Shown: positions 1-11,715, counted from the stretch's first letter. The stretch: DNA of 64,000 nucleotides from Neurospora crassa OR74A (GCF_000182925.2 NC_026502.1:434001-498000); one strand, 5' to 3'. Numbers and translations: made by a program. Notes: generated by a model from the sequence alone, not told the origin.

Positions 1-46
1 GCTCGATTTATATCTCGTGACAAGGTGCTAACAAGTGCATCAACAG

Positions 47-304
47 TTCTACGTAGCCATCTGCCCACCCGGCGGCGGCTTCAACACGGTCGAGGGCTTC
101 TTCGTGCAGTACCTCGCCTTGCCCGTCGTCATCGTCTTCTGGATCGGTGGATTCATCTGGAAGCGCACGAGCTGGCTCCGCGTTGATCAGATCGATGTTG
201 ACACGGGCCGTCGCGAACATGATTGGGAGTCGATTAATGCGTACCAAGCTGAGTTGGCTGCTATGCCTGCTTGGAAGAGGTGGTTCCATAAGTTGTTTGT
301 CTGA
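47..304 (+). CDS. Amino-acid permease, C-terminal exon (partial)
   Basis: This is the last exon of a yeast-type amino-acid transporter (AAT/APC family), a plasma-membrane proton symporter; the rest lies left of the window. Positions 1-46 look like the end of an intron, with a branch-like GCTAAC and an acceptor CAG at 44-46. The exon reads in phase 0 for 85 residues to TGA at 302-304. It holds a final hydrophobic segment (QYLALPVVIVFWIGGFIW) followed by the short cytoplasmic tail typical of the family, including the DQIDVDTGRRE stretch that recurs in fungal permeases. Family assignment is good; substrate specificity cannot be told from this fragment. The reading frame is also open across 35-46, but only from a GTG, which I take as intron. 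Confidence 0.8.
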   Translation, partial: FYVAICPPGGGFNTVEGFFVQYLALPVVIVFWIGGFIWKRTSWLRVDQIDVDTGRREHDWESINAYQAELAAMPAWKRWFHKLFV

Positions 305-945
305 AAGCTGCTGCTGTCACAGTAAAGAAGCAGTGAGGATGGATGACTGTGGATTGCTTTTGTTTTTGTTTTTTGTGTTGGATACCTAACTTATACCATT
401 GTTGAAGCGTTGAAGCGAGAGAGAGAGAGAGGCAGAGAGAAAATGAAAAAGGGGAGGGAAGGGGGAACCTAATGAAAAGATGGAACTTGATGATGATATC
501 GAGATTAATGAAATGAAGAATCAGTCCATAATGAAGTGTTGACCATACAACCAAACCATTCTCGCACTTCCTTCCATGATCCACCATCCCCGCACTTGCA
601 TTCCATGCCCCTGGCGCGATGCCGGACGGTATAAACGGGGAAGCATGGCCATATGTTCACATAAGCAATGTGCTGCTACTCCTACTACTACTGGTGGTGG
701 CGGTGATAATGCCGAGGCAAATCCAACCGATGTCTACTGAGGTAAGGCGGGAATGTGATGAAACATGAATAAAGGGAATGAAAAAGACGGGTCCTGTTAT
801 AATGAATGAGAGTTTTGTGGATGAGGAAGTAACTGGATGTATTGGTGGGACGGAGTGAGGACAGGAGGTAGAGGTATCGTCCTGGAGGTGGTCATGACCT
901 ATGGAACGTCCAGATGGAGGGAGTCCCGTCGGGACGTGCACGGTA

Positions 946-1001
946 TTGGGAGTGGGAGTGGGAATGGGAGTGGGAGTGGGAGTGGGAGTGTGGGAGTGGG
1001 A
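946..1001 (+). repeat. GGGAGT-type hexanucleotide microsatellite
   Basis: About nine imperfect copies of a GTGGGA/GGGAGT hexamer, with one GGAATG variant. It lies in noncoding DNA downstream of the permease. Confidence 0.85.
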
Positions 1002-2588
1002 CTTGCTCCTGGTGAAGCAAGTGCTGTTAACTGACTAACGTGGAAAGTGCCTGAGATGCCTGTGTAGTAGATAGTGTTATATTCTGGCTTTTGGCAAATT
1101 GCTAGAACAAAAGCGTAGGTACCTAGGTAGAGAAGCGGGGGCAGCTGTTAGCGCATCCCCGCGCCATCTTGCCCCTGCCCGCAGTACCTCTAGCAGAGGG
1201 TGACCAGTACCTAGGTGGCCGCGACGAAAGCCGAGCAGGGCAGGCAAGGAACTCATCGCGGACACTCGGCAGATTGAAACGCATTATCATTGTTCCAAGA
1301 GTTACATATTCTAAAAATCGATTGGAAACCATGGTGTTATCTTGTCTCTAATAGCTAAGTTCCCGCTTTATGCGTAGAAGGTTAAGGTTCAAGTAGAGTG
1401 CTTCAAACTGAAACCCCGTCAGATGCTTGGTGGCGGGCAGTGTTGTGGTTGAACAAGCTGCCTGACGCTTCCAGTGGGTGGGCGCTACCTAGGTAGAGGA
1501 GAGGTGTTAACAGTGGGGTTTAGCGTCTAAGTCTGTGGCTGCGGCTGTCATAGGTAGGTGGGAACTGGACATTATCGTCGACGCGTTTCACGAGTTCCAT
1601 GCTTCTCTGACCTAGTATCTACTATATGTTTTCCTGGCTGTTCCCTTCTCCTCCCTTCTCTTTTTTTTTCGTTCTTTTCGCTCTTTATTTCTTTTTTTTT
1701 TTTTTTTTTTTAATCTCTTGACCTCCCATTCCGATCTCCTAATCCCTCTTCGCAGCGCCATCATTAGTCAGGTGAGCTCCTTGCACACCATGATGATGGG
1801 ACAATTTCTTCCATCGCTTGTACAGCACCAAACACATCACAGAACACCTACACCTGATTCATCAAGTACGCACTATCTCCATCTCCATCTCCATCTAGAC
1901 ACCGAACTTCCATAACAATACGATTTTGCCCCAAAGTTGATCCAAGCAAGTTAGTACAAGTAAGCAAGGCTAAATGGTGGAGTTGATTACTTGCTACGGT
2001 GTCCCAATCCGGAAAGCACTGCGAATATTCCATGCATACACTACACTACACTACAATACACTACACTACACTAATCCAGCAGCATGTCGATCCCCCAGGT
2101 TTTTATGAATGAATGAATGGTCAAAAGATCCGAATCAACCAACGACAACAAAGGAACAAATACAAAAAAAAAATATTACTGCGCCGCATCACATTACACA
2201 TTACACATTGGAGGTACCTAGGTATAGGTGCATATCTCCGAACACCAGTCACCAGTGCGGGGGGGGGTTTCTTCGTTATCTGCACATCATCCATCCCTTC
2301 TTGGCTTTACCGAACATGCCCGGAACAAAGAAAAAAAAAAAAAAAAACAGGTATGTACCATAGACTAGAGCAATTCGGCCAAGGCTTCCACCCACCCACC
2401 CACCCAAGGCAGAGAGTGAAACAGAGATTCATGCAAGGCTCAGTCAGACGCCCGCCCGCCCGCCCACGCGCGCGCGCCGGAGGAACCTCAACCTACGGAC
2501 TTCCAGGTCCGTTGTATATGCCCGGATTTTATTCCTCACACATACACATACATGATTTGATTTCTTCAGGGAGGGGGATTCAATGCCG

Positions 2589-2591
<3 letters not shown>

Positions 2592-2627
<36 letters not shown>
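2592..2627. repeat. (TA)n microsatellite
   Basis: About 18 uninterrupted TA dinucleotides lie 145 bp upstream of the ATG at 2772. The array is open in that frame (IYIYIY) but is best read as 5' flanking DNA. Confidence 0.95.
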
Positions 2628-2630
<3 letters not shown>

Positions 2631-2771
2631 ACCGAAGTAGTGGATATTGAAAGACGTTTCATGTTCCACACACTCTCCTCTGCTCACGGTTTTTTTTTAA
2701 ATTCCAACGCCAAGTCATTGATACCGTACATACACCAGAACGAATACCAACAAAGCAAAAGAAGATTCGAC

Positions 2772-3506
2772 ATGGGCATCTTTGACTACCTCCGCCCCAG
2801 GCGACAGAATGGCATACCCAGAAAACACACCATGCCTCCTCCAGACATACTCTCATACCAAAATGATGCCCTCGACAAGCGACACTCCAAACTCTCCTCC
2901 ATGTCGCCCAACGCAGAGCAGTCACAAGCCAACACCAGACCAACAACAAGCTCAAGCTGGACCTCCGCCATAACCTCAACCACCACCTCAACCTCCATCT
3001 CGACCTCAACCTCGACCTCCATCTTGACCCCCACCACAACCTCACACACAACAACTACCACCCCCCTCTCCCCCCCTCACTCAAACTACACTCTCAGCAA
3101 CCACGACCTCAACCTCAACAGACCACCCACCCCTCCCTCCCGGCACCCACCACCCCCCTCCCCACCCCCATCCCCTCCACTCTTTCCAACATCCGAATTC
3201 ACTCTACATTTACCACCACCGCCGCCGCCCCCCTACGCCCGCCTCTCCTCTCGAAGGACAGACCTACCTCTACCGTCCTACGCAGAACTTGTTCAAGAGA
3301 GACAGATCGTCCCTCCTCGTCCACGACCACTTCCCACACCGCGAGAACCCCCGCCTTCTTTCGAGGCGGCGGAGATTCAGGAACACGACGAGTTACATGG
3401 GATGGACCCTTCGAGTTGGCCGGGGTGTGAGTATTGTCGGGTGTATGAGTTGTGGGTTTCTTATTGGAGGGGGGAGGGGGTGGGGGGTGTAGGTGTGAGT
3501 GGGTGA
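2772..3506 (+). CDS. Hypothetical Ser/Thr/Pro-rich protein
   Basis: A 244-residue single-exon reading frame from the ATG at 2772. I do not recognise a family. The N-terminus (MGIFDYLRPRR) looks like a genuine protein start, since it follows a non-coding TA array and many fungal orphan proteins begin this way. Residues about 55-100 are almost pure Ser/Thr, about 115-155 are Pro-rich, and the C-terminus has a more ordered segment with a CEYC pair and aromatic residues (YELWVSYW). The frame stays open upstream to 2583 through the TA repeat, which I exclude. The last few residues (Gly/Val-rich) are poorly coding, so a 3' intron or an earlier true end is possible. Confidence 0.55.
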   Translation: MGIFDYLRPRRQNGIPRKHTMPPPDILSYQNDALDKRHSKLSSMSPNAEQSQANTRPTTSSSWTSAITSTTTSTSISTSTSTSILTPTTTSHTTTTTPLSPPHSNYTLSNHDLNLNRPPTPPSRHPPPPSPPPSPPLFPTSEFTLHLPPPPPPPYARLSSRRTDLPLPSYAELVQERQIVPPRPRPLPTPREPPPSFEAAEIQEHDELHGMDPSSWPGCEYCRVYELWVSYWRGEGVGGVGVSG

Positions 3507-3940
3507 TTGAGCAAGGGGAAAGATTGCGGTTGGAAGTTACCCTCTAGGGTGCACATGCGATGGGGTTGGGGAGCTAGGAAGTTGGAAGAGTAGGTAGGAA
3601 GTTGGAAGAGGTGAAGGGAGTGATGCCTTGGATCGAAGGAGTACACCTAGCTAGGGGTCGAGATGTGGATGGATGATGGGCAGGCAGCTCAAGGGATTTG
3701 GGACTTGGGATCAGATATCGAATTTGGCTGACGGCTGGCTGGTGGTTGGAGGAGCTAGTAAGGGAACAATCATGTATATGTTACCTATACTTCCATTCCC
3801 ACTTCCGGATTGTTGCTGCCAGCTAGAAATCACTCAGGACCTCCCTGGAGCTGGTCATTTCGTTGCTGTCTTTGGCGTTTGCTGTAGGTCGCTCCGCCAA
3901 CTGTTCTGACTCCGGGCACGGGCTCCTCCTCCTCCTACCC

Positions 3941-5233
3941 CTACCCTCCCCCCTGCCATAGGTTTTCAACTACCATAGCGGTGAAATTCAGGCTGTGGAC
4001 CTCGGAAGTCCAGAATTCTTTTCCTTCAGATCGAACTTTTACAGCTGAAAGTTCTCCCTTACTGTATTCCCGCTCTGGACGTCCACAAGAGTTGCAAGAG
4101 GGGTATTGCGATTCGTCGTGCCACCCAATTTGCACGTTTAGACCCAGTGTCTTAATCAACCACCGATTGATGGTCTTGTTCCGGATATAATCGAATGTCT
4201 TAACCTTGCCAAGACACGATTCACATCCTTCTCGAGCCCTTTCATCCATCATCAAGGTGTTTAAATCCTCAAAAACCGTTTCGGCTGATTTGGTATAGTC
4301 AGGGATGATTTGAGCAAGGGAGCTGCGGGTTTCATGCGATATCGAGAGTACTGCGTAAATATAATCTCTTGTGTCGGAGGCCATGATCTGGCTAGTGGCG
4401 CAAACATAAAGCCAGTCCCGCAGGGTGTATGAATTATTTTTTCCCCGATAGAGCACAGTGTCCCAGAACTCAGCATTGTCTGATTTGACCACGGGTAGAG
4501 ATTTCTCACTTGTTTTAAGAATGACCCAGAGACAATTAGCAACCACATTCCCGCGCCTGGAGATGGACCTAGAACCGCACATGAAAACAAGCCTTTTCGC
4601 TAGGAAGAGTTCCTGGATGATCCATATCCTTTTCCAGTAGGGACGATTGCACCAGGCCAGAATGGCTGTCCTCGCACGGTAGTTTTCGGGAAGTTGTGTA
4701 TCAAATATGCGATCCTGAGGCGCGGCGTTGAGCATATCTATCGCATAGTCGCTGTCGTTTGCCATCGGTCCAGTCCAGGCAAGGACCTGCTCCGCACTTG
4801 AGAAGATCTTCCCCATCTCCCGAACTTGCTGGCTTTTCTCGGCATCGTCATTTTGGTTGATGCACAGTGCATCGATCCAAAGGAGCAGGAAGTCGAGGTA
4901 ACGGATGACCGAACTGATCTGTTTGAGTGCCTCGGAAAGATTTTTGCGGATCCTGACCGTGTGGCCGTCAATGGTGATATTTGGGTCGTCATCACTAGGT
5001 AATCCCCATTCATACGACAGTGCTTGGTAGGGGATGATGCCTAGCTCCGCATGTAAAAGGGAGTAGGTAGAGCTAGCCTCTTCACCAGAGCCTGGTGTAA
5101 TGAAGAGAAGACGGATGGTATTTTCATGGTCGAGTTGTCGATACGGGTAACGTTCGCCAGTCGTTTGGACAGGGCCTGAATTGCTACCACAGGAGTTAGC
5201 TCTCCGTTTGTGTAAAGGGCGACAAGGCTCCAT
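3941..5233 (-). CDS. HET-domain protein 1
   Basis: A 430-residue protein with the heterokaryon-incompatibility (HET) domain, a family that triggers cell death when genetically different fungal cells fuse. Visible motifs in order: YQALSYEWG (69-77), LLWIDALCINQND (117-129) followed by the EKSQQV..MG.IFSSAEQVLAWTG block, and YWKRIWIIQELFLAKRLVFMCG. The start is the first ATG in frame at 5233. The frame runs further upstream (to 5353) only from a TTG, so a short 5' exon cannot be excluded. The residues before the domain (YRQLDHENTIRLLFITPG) match the usual lead-in. The next HET gene lies upstream on the same strand, and the two share the central motif block, suggesting an old tandem duplication. 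Partner and target are unknown. Confidence 0.85.
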   Translation of the reverse strand: MEPCRPLHKRRANSCGSNSGPVQTTGERYPYRQLDHENTIRLLFITPGSGEEASSTYSLLHAELGIIPYQALSYEWGLPSDDDPNITIDGHTVRIRKNLSEALKQISSVIRYLDFLLLWIDALCINQNDDAEKSQQVREMGKIFSSAEQVLAWTGPMANDSDYAIDMLNAAPQDRIFDTQLPENYRARTAILAWCNRPYWKRIWIIQELFLAKRLVFMCGSRSISRRGNVVANCLWVILKTSEKSLPVVKSDNAEFWDTVLYRGKNNSYTLRDWLYVCATSQIMASDTRDYIYAVLSISHETRSSLAQIIPDYTKSAETVFEDLNTLMMDERAREGCESCLGKVKTFDYIRNKTINRWLIKTLGLNVQIGWHDESQYPSCNSCGRPEREYSKGELSAVKVRSEGKEFWTSEVHSLNFTAMVVENLWQGGG

Positions 5234-6059
5234 ACCATGCCCCAACCCTCTCACCACCTTCGTGGGCTTCCATGATATGCCTTTACGTCTTGTCCGTTGA
5301 AATTCATTGAGCTGGTTTGTGTCGATGACAAGGAAAAGATTATGTTGAAGCAAAGATTTGTTGTTGACCTCTTGGTGACTTTGTGAAGTAAATGTGGTCG
5401 ATGTCTTGGAGTTATCATCTCATGAAAACATGCGACGGAAGGGAAAGCCCAACAGCAGCTGTTGTATCGACCTGGTGAGAGGCTCCCTGCCCAGCCACAC
5501 CTCGTAGGCAGTGCTGCATGACGTGGCAATTAACCAATCAATACGGTGTGATCCGATGAGAGAGGAAACGCCTGATTGGCAGCTTGGTTGATGAGGGACA
5601 AAAGGCTTGCAGACTTAGAATGAAAATCGAGGTGGGATGGATCTTCCGTTGTGACACAACGTGAGACTGTGGTTGTTGGCAAACGATGCTTAAGGCGGAT
5701 TGGTGTCGACGTTCGTTGAAGAATGTAAAATAGATACCTGCTACATGTGGATATTGCTCAATCGTTGGTCCGGCGCAACCACAGACACGTCGTTGCTTGT
5801 TGCCAAGAACTCCATGATCTCGCAGAAGACCGTTCGCACCGACCTGTCGCAAACTGGTATGGTGGTAAGGACTCCGTTAGCGCAGTCCCAGAAAAGTGTT
5901 TGAAGCCGTATATGTAATCCCAAAGGATTTTGTGTGGATATGCCAGACCGCCGGGCGCCGAGGGCTTAAAACACCGAGTCTGTTACCCCCGAATGCGTAA
6001 CGCTCTCCTTCCAGTGTTGTGATTTGCTGGTCAGACTCAGAGATATCTGATTCAAAGAG

Positions 6060-7751
6060 CTAATAATCGAGATCACTCTTCGAGCCCTTTGCCACCTCGC
6101 ATCTTTTCGAATGCTCTGAATCCAGCAGGGCGACACCTTCCTCCTGTGAAAGACCCATTTTGAGCGCAAGTTTCAGCAACCAGCGTCTGTGATTCATCAA
6201 TGAAGGGCCTGCCTCAAAGGATTGTAAAAGCTGACGGTAAACTTCCGCAACCGTCTTGTTGTAGTCCACTATGATCTGGGTCGTGTCAATACCTGGTTTG
6301 AGCATGTCTATGACGCCGGGAGAGGAGATGGCGAGTATCGCATAAATATAATCATGCGGGACTGTAGCTTGAAAATCGGCATTAACAACGACAATAAGCC
6401 ATCGAACTAACGAGCAAAGCCCCGATACTCGCTTTGAAACAACCATCGCGTTTGCCGCGCTCCGGCTCATGATATTATAGCTTTTCAGAAACGGCCTGAG
6501 TGAGAGATCAAGTAATTGGCCCAGAGCCTCGTCAAACGAATCTGATGCGATGGACTCAGGACCACACATGACCACGTACTTTTGGGCGAGGTATAATTCC
6601 TGCAGTATCCAGACTCTGCGCCAGTAAGTACGTTCACAAAGTGACGCAATCGAAAGTATCAGGCTGTCCGTAAGGCCGCCTGTTGCCACGAATTCGGGCA
6701 GCTCTGGGTATGACATGCTCAGAGTCCTCATCATTCTTAGCGCATCATTACTACCATCTCTGGGCAACCCTATCCAGGAAAGCACCACTTTGGCAGAGCT
6801 GAAGATGGTACCCATCCTCCCAACCTGGCTACTTTTCTCCTTGTTGTCGTTTTGGTTGATGCAGAGGGCGTCAATCCACAGTCGGGGTGGGTCATGTTTT
6901 GCCCAGAAACTGCTATCCCCCAGATTAGTCCAAGGACCTAATGATTTTTCATGGCAATCCTTCTCAGGTCTGTTTCCACATTTGCAAGCATCCACGACAG
7001 AGCCATGACAGTGCGGACACTTGAAGTCATGACGTTGCTTCCGGTAAAACGAATAGTGTTCGGAGATCTGCCGTAAAGCTTCGTGAAGATTCTTCCGGAT
7101 TTGAACTTGGCGATTGTTGACAAGGATCATTGGGTCATCCGGCTCTGCTTGGCCCCATTCGTAGGATAGCGCGATGTACTTCTCAGATGTTGTTGAGAGA
7201 TGCATTTCCAGCGACAATGTTTCGCCCTCATGAGAACTCGGTTCCCTGAGTGTCAATAAACGGATGGCATTCCCGCCCTCTTCTGTAAGGGGCAGGATCG
7301 CTGGGGGAAGTTCGTCTTCGCCCTGGTCTTCACCAATTCTAGTTGTTTGTCAGTTGCGAGTCGACAAGCCCTCGACAGGAATAAAGATAGCTTCATATTT
7401 AACGGCTACAGCACAAATGACTGGGGTGCAGATTGAAGTGATTCCAAACATACGTATAGTAGCTGAGGGGAGGCATTCTATAAACTTTCGATATGGCTCG
7501 TTGTTCATCCACGACACTTTTGCAGGCAGCCGATTATCACGTCGTCTATAGGTTCGAATTGTCCCCTTTGTCAAGCATTGGTGTAGAGGATCTCGATACT
7601 GTGCTTTTCTTTGAGAGAATTTGTCAGCAAGAGCTACAAGCAGCAGACCCAACACAGCAGCCGACGCAAAGTACAACAGAATGATCGACAACGTACCCCA
7701 GTTGGCCTTCAAGACGACTTTGGCTCTCCAAAAGAGATACCTTGCATGCAT
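6060..7751 (-). CDS. HET-domain protein 2, probable N-terminal membrane anchor
   Basis: Two-exon model of 512 residues: exon 7751-7454, intron 7453-7301 (GTATGT donor, pyrimidine-rich CCCCCAG acceptor, phase 1), exon 7300-6060. The HET domain is certain: IALSYEWG (about 142-149), LWIDALCINQND (about 240-251), EKSSQVGRMGTIFSSAKVVLSWIG and YWRRVWILQELYLAQKYVVMCG. Exon 1 encodes one hydrophobic helix near residues 20-45 (LSIILLYFASAAVLGLLLVAL), which would anchor the protein. Between the first two HET motifs is a Cys-rich insert (about 194-215, CPHC...CKC) absent from HET protein 1. If the first exon is wrong, the HET exon still stands, opening near 7340. It is the upstream neighbour of HET protein 1, on the same strand. 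Confidence 0.72.
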
Positions 7752-9137
7752 ACGGTAGACTAAGAACAGCCCGAGCTTGTAAAGTACACGTTTGGGCTTT
7801 GTGCTTGCTGGTCATTACCTCCGGGCGGTATTGTTGAAGTATGAAGCTGAGGAGGGGAGTATGGCGTAGGGTGTTGGGCATCAAGGCCAGCCAATGGGTT
7901 TGTGTAATCCTAGGCTGAATCGGATACGCGTTGCATTCGGGACCCCAATCAATCACGCCCTTTCGCGATGCTTTCAGCCACAGTGAACAGCAACCAGTCA
8001 GGCAAGAGTGTGTCATATGATTCCTATATGTGGCAGCTAATGATTGGCCTCGGATTGGACGTTGGGCAATTTGTGGCTTTGTTGAGGGGACTTCGAGGCT
8101 GAGCAGTAGTAAGATACGCCAAGCATCAGTCTGGTGTATCGGAGATCCAAACGGCGTTCTCTAGGGCAGTTCCGATAACAGCCGGGTAACGAAAAAGTCT
8201 TCGAACGGCTGAACTCCAAGCGATAATGGTAGGCCACTGCTTTCCATTGGACATATGAGTATGCAACTTGTCGGTGTCACTCGAAGACAGAGCGTCATAA
8301 CGGTCGGTTTCTCCCCAGGTCTGAGTGGGTAAGCATGCAATGACATCTGGCAAGAGAGATAGTTGGTAAGCGTTCAATTCGAAGCGAGAAAGTCCAGATC
8401 CGAAAGGCGACCAACCAGTCATAAGTCGAAGAAGATTGCTCGGCCATTTTCCGTGTTCATATTGGGCGGAGAGAGGTCAAGAGACGTCCAAGATCGCTTT
8501 GGTGGAAGTCGGGCTGATATGTGACTAGGAGTGTTCGTGGGATATGGGAGCCGTTTGGAAAATCCTTGGATCGGATCGAAGTTGATTGCCGTTGGGTTGA
8601 TCATTGAATTGGAGAAGGAAAACGAGGGGGCTCGCGCAAGTACAAAGTCCGTCTTGCAGTAAAAACAAGGCTAGGTCGCCTGTCGGTTGTGCATCCGTTG
8701 CTTCGCCGTGGCCATCAACATGAATTGCGTAATCATTTGCACAGTCGCTCCTTCCAGCTTCAGGTGAGTTAACTACCGGCTTCAGTTGCCTCCTAACATG
8801 GATGCCACCAACCAAAATGAGAGAAGTGAGATCGCTTGATACAACACAAAACAAAAATTACGGCATTAGGTAGGTATTGACATACGCGAGGGAGCCCATC
8901 AAGTATACAGATGTAATTACAGACGGACATAACATCCGAACCCATAGCTTCCTATCATAGACTCATCATCATGGGACAACCAAGCAAACAAATAAAAACA
9001 CAGAAAACCCATCCGCTTTCCACATCCACAACCAGAACCCCCCAACAAACTCCATCAGCCATATCGAACCCCTATCGTAATTCCTCCCCTTTTCTTCCCA
9101 TCCCTTCCCTTCCCTCTCCTCCACCAACTGACCACAC
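7752..9137. other. Intergenic, no gene seen
   Basis: Between the start of HET gene 2 and the end of the small DUF4440-like gene. The reading frames here are short, start mostly on non-ATG codons and show no motif or codon bias that I recognise. Confidence 0.5.
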
Positions 9138-9659
9138 TCACTCATCATCAACATACTGACAATGATGCGCCACCAAAACCCAATCCGCCCCCGCCGTCTG
9201 CCTCCAACTACTACTAACACTAGCCACCACCTCCCTCGTCCCCTTGCCCTTTTTGTCAACCGTATACAAACTAACCTTGTACACCAACGCCACCGCCATC
9301 AAATCAATCTCCACCACCAGCGGATCGCCATGGAACCGGAACCCAGCCCACGGTTCGGCCTTTTCGAATACCTCGAGTATGTTCGGCTCGCTGTCTTTCG
9401 ATAGCGGGGTGGTGGAGGGGTGCGATGACAAGAGAGGGTTGATGAGGATGCAGTCCTCGGCCATGTATTCGGGCGCGGCGGAGGGGTCGTCGCACAAGCA
9501 TCGCCAGAAGAGGGTCTCGATTTCTTTGGCGGCGTGGTGGTTGCGTTTGGAAATGGTGTCGAGGCGGGAGCCGCCGTTGGGCTTTTTGAGGTCTTGGTTG
9601 CCGAGGGTGGTGGTGGTTTTGGAGGAGGAGTCGGTGGTTAGGCCCATGACTGTTGGCAT
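9138..9659 (-). CDS. DUF4440/SnoaL-like small protein
   Basis: A 173-residue single-exon protein starting at the ATG at 9659. After a polar N-terminus (about 40 residues) it reads as one compact domain of the NTF2/SnoaL-like cone fold, close to DUF4440: an opening helix (AAKEIETLFWRCL), a CILINP strand, a GFRFHGDPLVVEIDLMAVALVYKVSLYTV beta section and a closing SSSWRQTAGADWVLVAHHCQ strand. Family members are mostly small cytosolic proteins of unknown function; some bind or isomerise small hydrophobic molecules. No catalytic residues can be assigned. It stands alone, with about 2.2 kb of noncoding DNA upstream. Confidence 0.75.
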   Translation of the reverse strand: MPTVMGLTTDSSSKTTTTLGNQDLKKPNGGSRLDTISKRNHHAAKEIETLFWRCLCDDPSAAPEYMAEDCILINPLLSSHPSTTPLSKDSEPNILEVFEKAEPWAGFRFHGDPLVVEIDLMAVALVYKVSLYTVDKKGKGTREVVASVSSSWRQTAGADWVLVAHHCQYVDDE

Positions 9660-10424
9660 TATTTGTTTATCTCTGTTCGGTTTGTTATTGATGTTGACTT
9701 TGGGAGGAGTAGTAGTGTAGTCCGTTGACGCTGTCGTTGTGGTTCAAGGAGGTGGGGTGCTGAACGTGATTGGTTGTCGTGGTGTATAAGTGCCGTTAAG
9801 GAGTTATATGTCTTTCTCCGCGTATGCACTAACAGTGTTCCCTAGTGGCTGTAACGCTGTGTTTGCTTCCTTGTCAATTCGACCTTGAGGAGAAAAAGAA
9901 AAAAAGAGAAAAGGGGGAAGAAAAACCCAAAAGGACCCTGAAAATCCAGCGAGAACCCCCCATTGATGTTATATTCCCCTCCCCTCACTACCATACTTAC
10001 GCAAATGCTTACCTACGCAAAACAAGGAAACTCGCAATAATGATGTTGTTGGTTCTTGTCAATGCCCGTTGATGATCTGTTTATGCGTGCGATGACTTAT
10101 CCCAGACTCACCAATGAGGTTCCATGCGCATCCCCGATAACATGGCAATGTCATTCAAACCTTGACGTCACCCACCGACCGACCTGTGCGCTCATCACCC
10201 CCAGACCTACCTACCTACCTAGCTACCCCCTTCTTTTCCCCATCCCAACACAGGTACTAACTAATATCGATCAGCATACACGGAAATAGTAGTCTAGGTA
10301 GGCTGAGCACCTACCATAGGTAGGTCCGCAATCCACACTTTCACCAGGTTTTTGCACATCCTTTTCCATCTCTGGTGACAGCCGGGATTCTCAAAGTCAG
10401 GGTCGACCGTTGACAAGAAAAAGA

Positions 10425-10451
10425 AAAAAAAAAAAAAAAAAAAAAAAAAAA
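10425..10451 (+). repeat. poly(A) tract
   Basis: A long uninterrupted adenine run flanked by further A-rich sequence. It shows no sign of a retroposed 3' end, such as a target-site duplication or a coding remnant. Confidence 0.85.
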
Positions 10452-10588
10452 GAAAGAAAAGGACCCCTAAATTCAGCTCTCTCTCCTGCTGGCTCCTTCC
10501 TTCCGTCTCTAGCATGGGATGGCAGTCCAGTCCTCGTACATCGCCATCTAGAAATAGTAGTTAGTATACACGACCTGTTCACTGATGG

Positions 10589-10638
10589 CACAATGACACA
10601 ATGACACAATGGCACAATGACACAATAACACAATGGCA
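10589..10638 (+). repeat. 8-bp tandem array (CAATGACA/CAATGGCA)
   Basis: Six copies of an octamer, spaced exactly 8 bp apart, with A/G alternation at one position. Noncoding. Confidence 0.9.
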
Positions 10639-11642
10639 CGAGACTTACATGATTACCATACTTCATGTACCTATGCATGCATGCAGCGGACTCAGGTCGT
10701 CAACTTTCGATCGTCGAATTTGCGTACTTAGTGAACATCGGCACCTACCATACACTAGTATACCTAGTCTAGCCTAGTCTAGTTCCCGGCTCCCGCCGCC
10801 GCAGCCGTTTCGGAGAATTTCAAAGACAGAACGAACAAGGCAATAAGATCGAGCTACATAAGGGGTATAAGGGGAACCAACCCCCTTTTTCTGCTAGGTA
10901 TTTGTATACTGTAGGTAAGTATCTTGCCACTTTAGTACCCTGCCTTGCCTTTCGACCGTTGGTTCACTTAAATTGTCTTGGGACCCTTGGATTAGTTTCA
11001 TCCGTCCCGTCGTCCCGTCAGCCCGCCCGCTCTTTGTGGCTCCCGCTGTGCCTCGGTCTATGTATGCCCTTCTTCAATCTTTATCTAATAGGTAGTAGGT
11101 AGGTAGGAAAGCCAAGAATCACCAAAAGTAGGATGAGGATGTTAGAAACGTCATGTGTGCCGGATACATAAAATCCGTCCCGTCTTGTCTTGTCTTTTGG
11201 CTTAATCATAATACTAAGTTCAGTTCGCTCACGTGCAACCACTTCTATCACTTCCATCGCCGTGTAAACACGCTACGAATGTAGTCTTCTCTTAAAATCC
11301 CACCCAAAAATATCAGAATACCGCTAACCGAAACCACCGACTGCCATCCCATCTTCATGCATCTGAGCACTCTTTGTAATTGTTGGTCGTCTTTAATTTC
11401 CATTTGATACACACCACTCCGCTCCATTGCCTCCGTGTATACCTCGCTTCTTATCTTTGTTCATAACCCTGTTTTCATTTCCCTTCCAAACACCGTACCA
11501 TACTACATGAACTCATCACCACCGTACATACATGATAATACATGATTTTTTTTTAACCTAAACCTACTATAATTTGTTGTTGTTGTGCCTATACGTAAAC
11601 CCCATCCCATCCCATTCCATTCCATTCCTTTCACTTCCATAG

Positions 11643-11715
11643 CCATAACCATAACCATAACCATGACCATAACCATGACCATACCATTGCATACCATTGC
11701 ATACCATTGCATACC
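11643..11715 (+). repeat. CCATAA/CCATGA hexamers followed by ATACCATTGC decamers
   Basis: Six hexamers of CCATAA or CCATGA are followed directly by about three copies of a 10-bp ATACCATTGC unit. They lie 3' of the large demethylase gene. Confidence 0.85.

Larger units (their letters stand above)
305..2771. other. Repeat-rich intergenic region
   Basis: I see no convincing gene here. It holds the permease 3' region, a GGGAGT-type hexamer array at 946-1001, a poly(T) run near 1691-1711, short CACTA repeats near 2040-2075, and several copies of the palindrome TACCTAGGTA (1120, 1486, 2215). A TA dinucleotide array sits just upstream of the next gene. Confidence 0.6.

Noticed and set aside
2583-2771. 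N-terminal extension IYIYIY... of the hypothetical protein at 2772
   Set aside because: The extension is just the TA microsatellite read as codons. The ATG at 2772 begins sequence with ordinary composition.
11643-11680. CCATAA hexamers as a possible interstitial telomere
   Set aside because: Neurospora telomeres are TTAGGG/CCCTAA. The unit here is different and continues into an unrelated decamer repeat.
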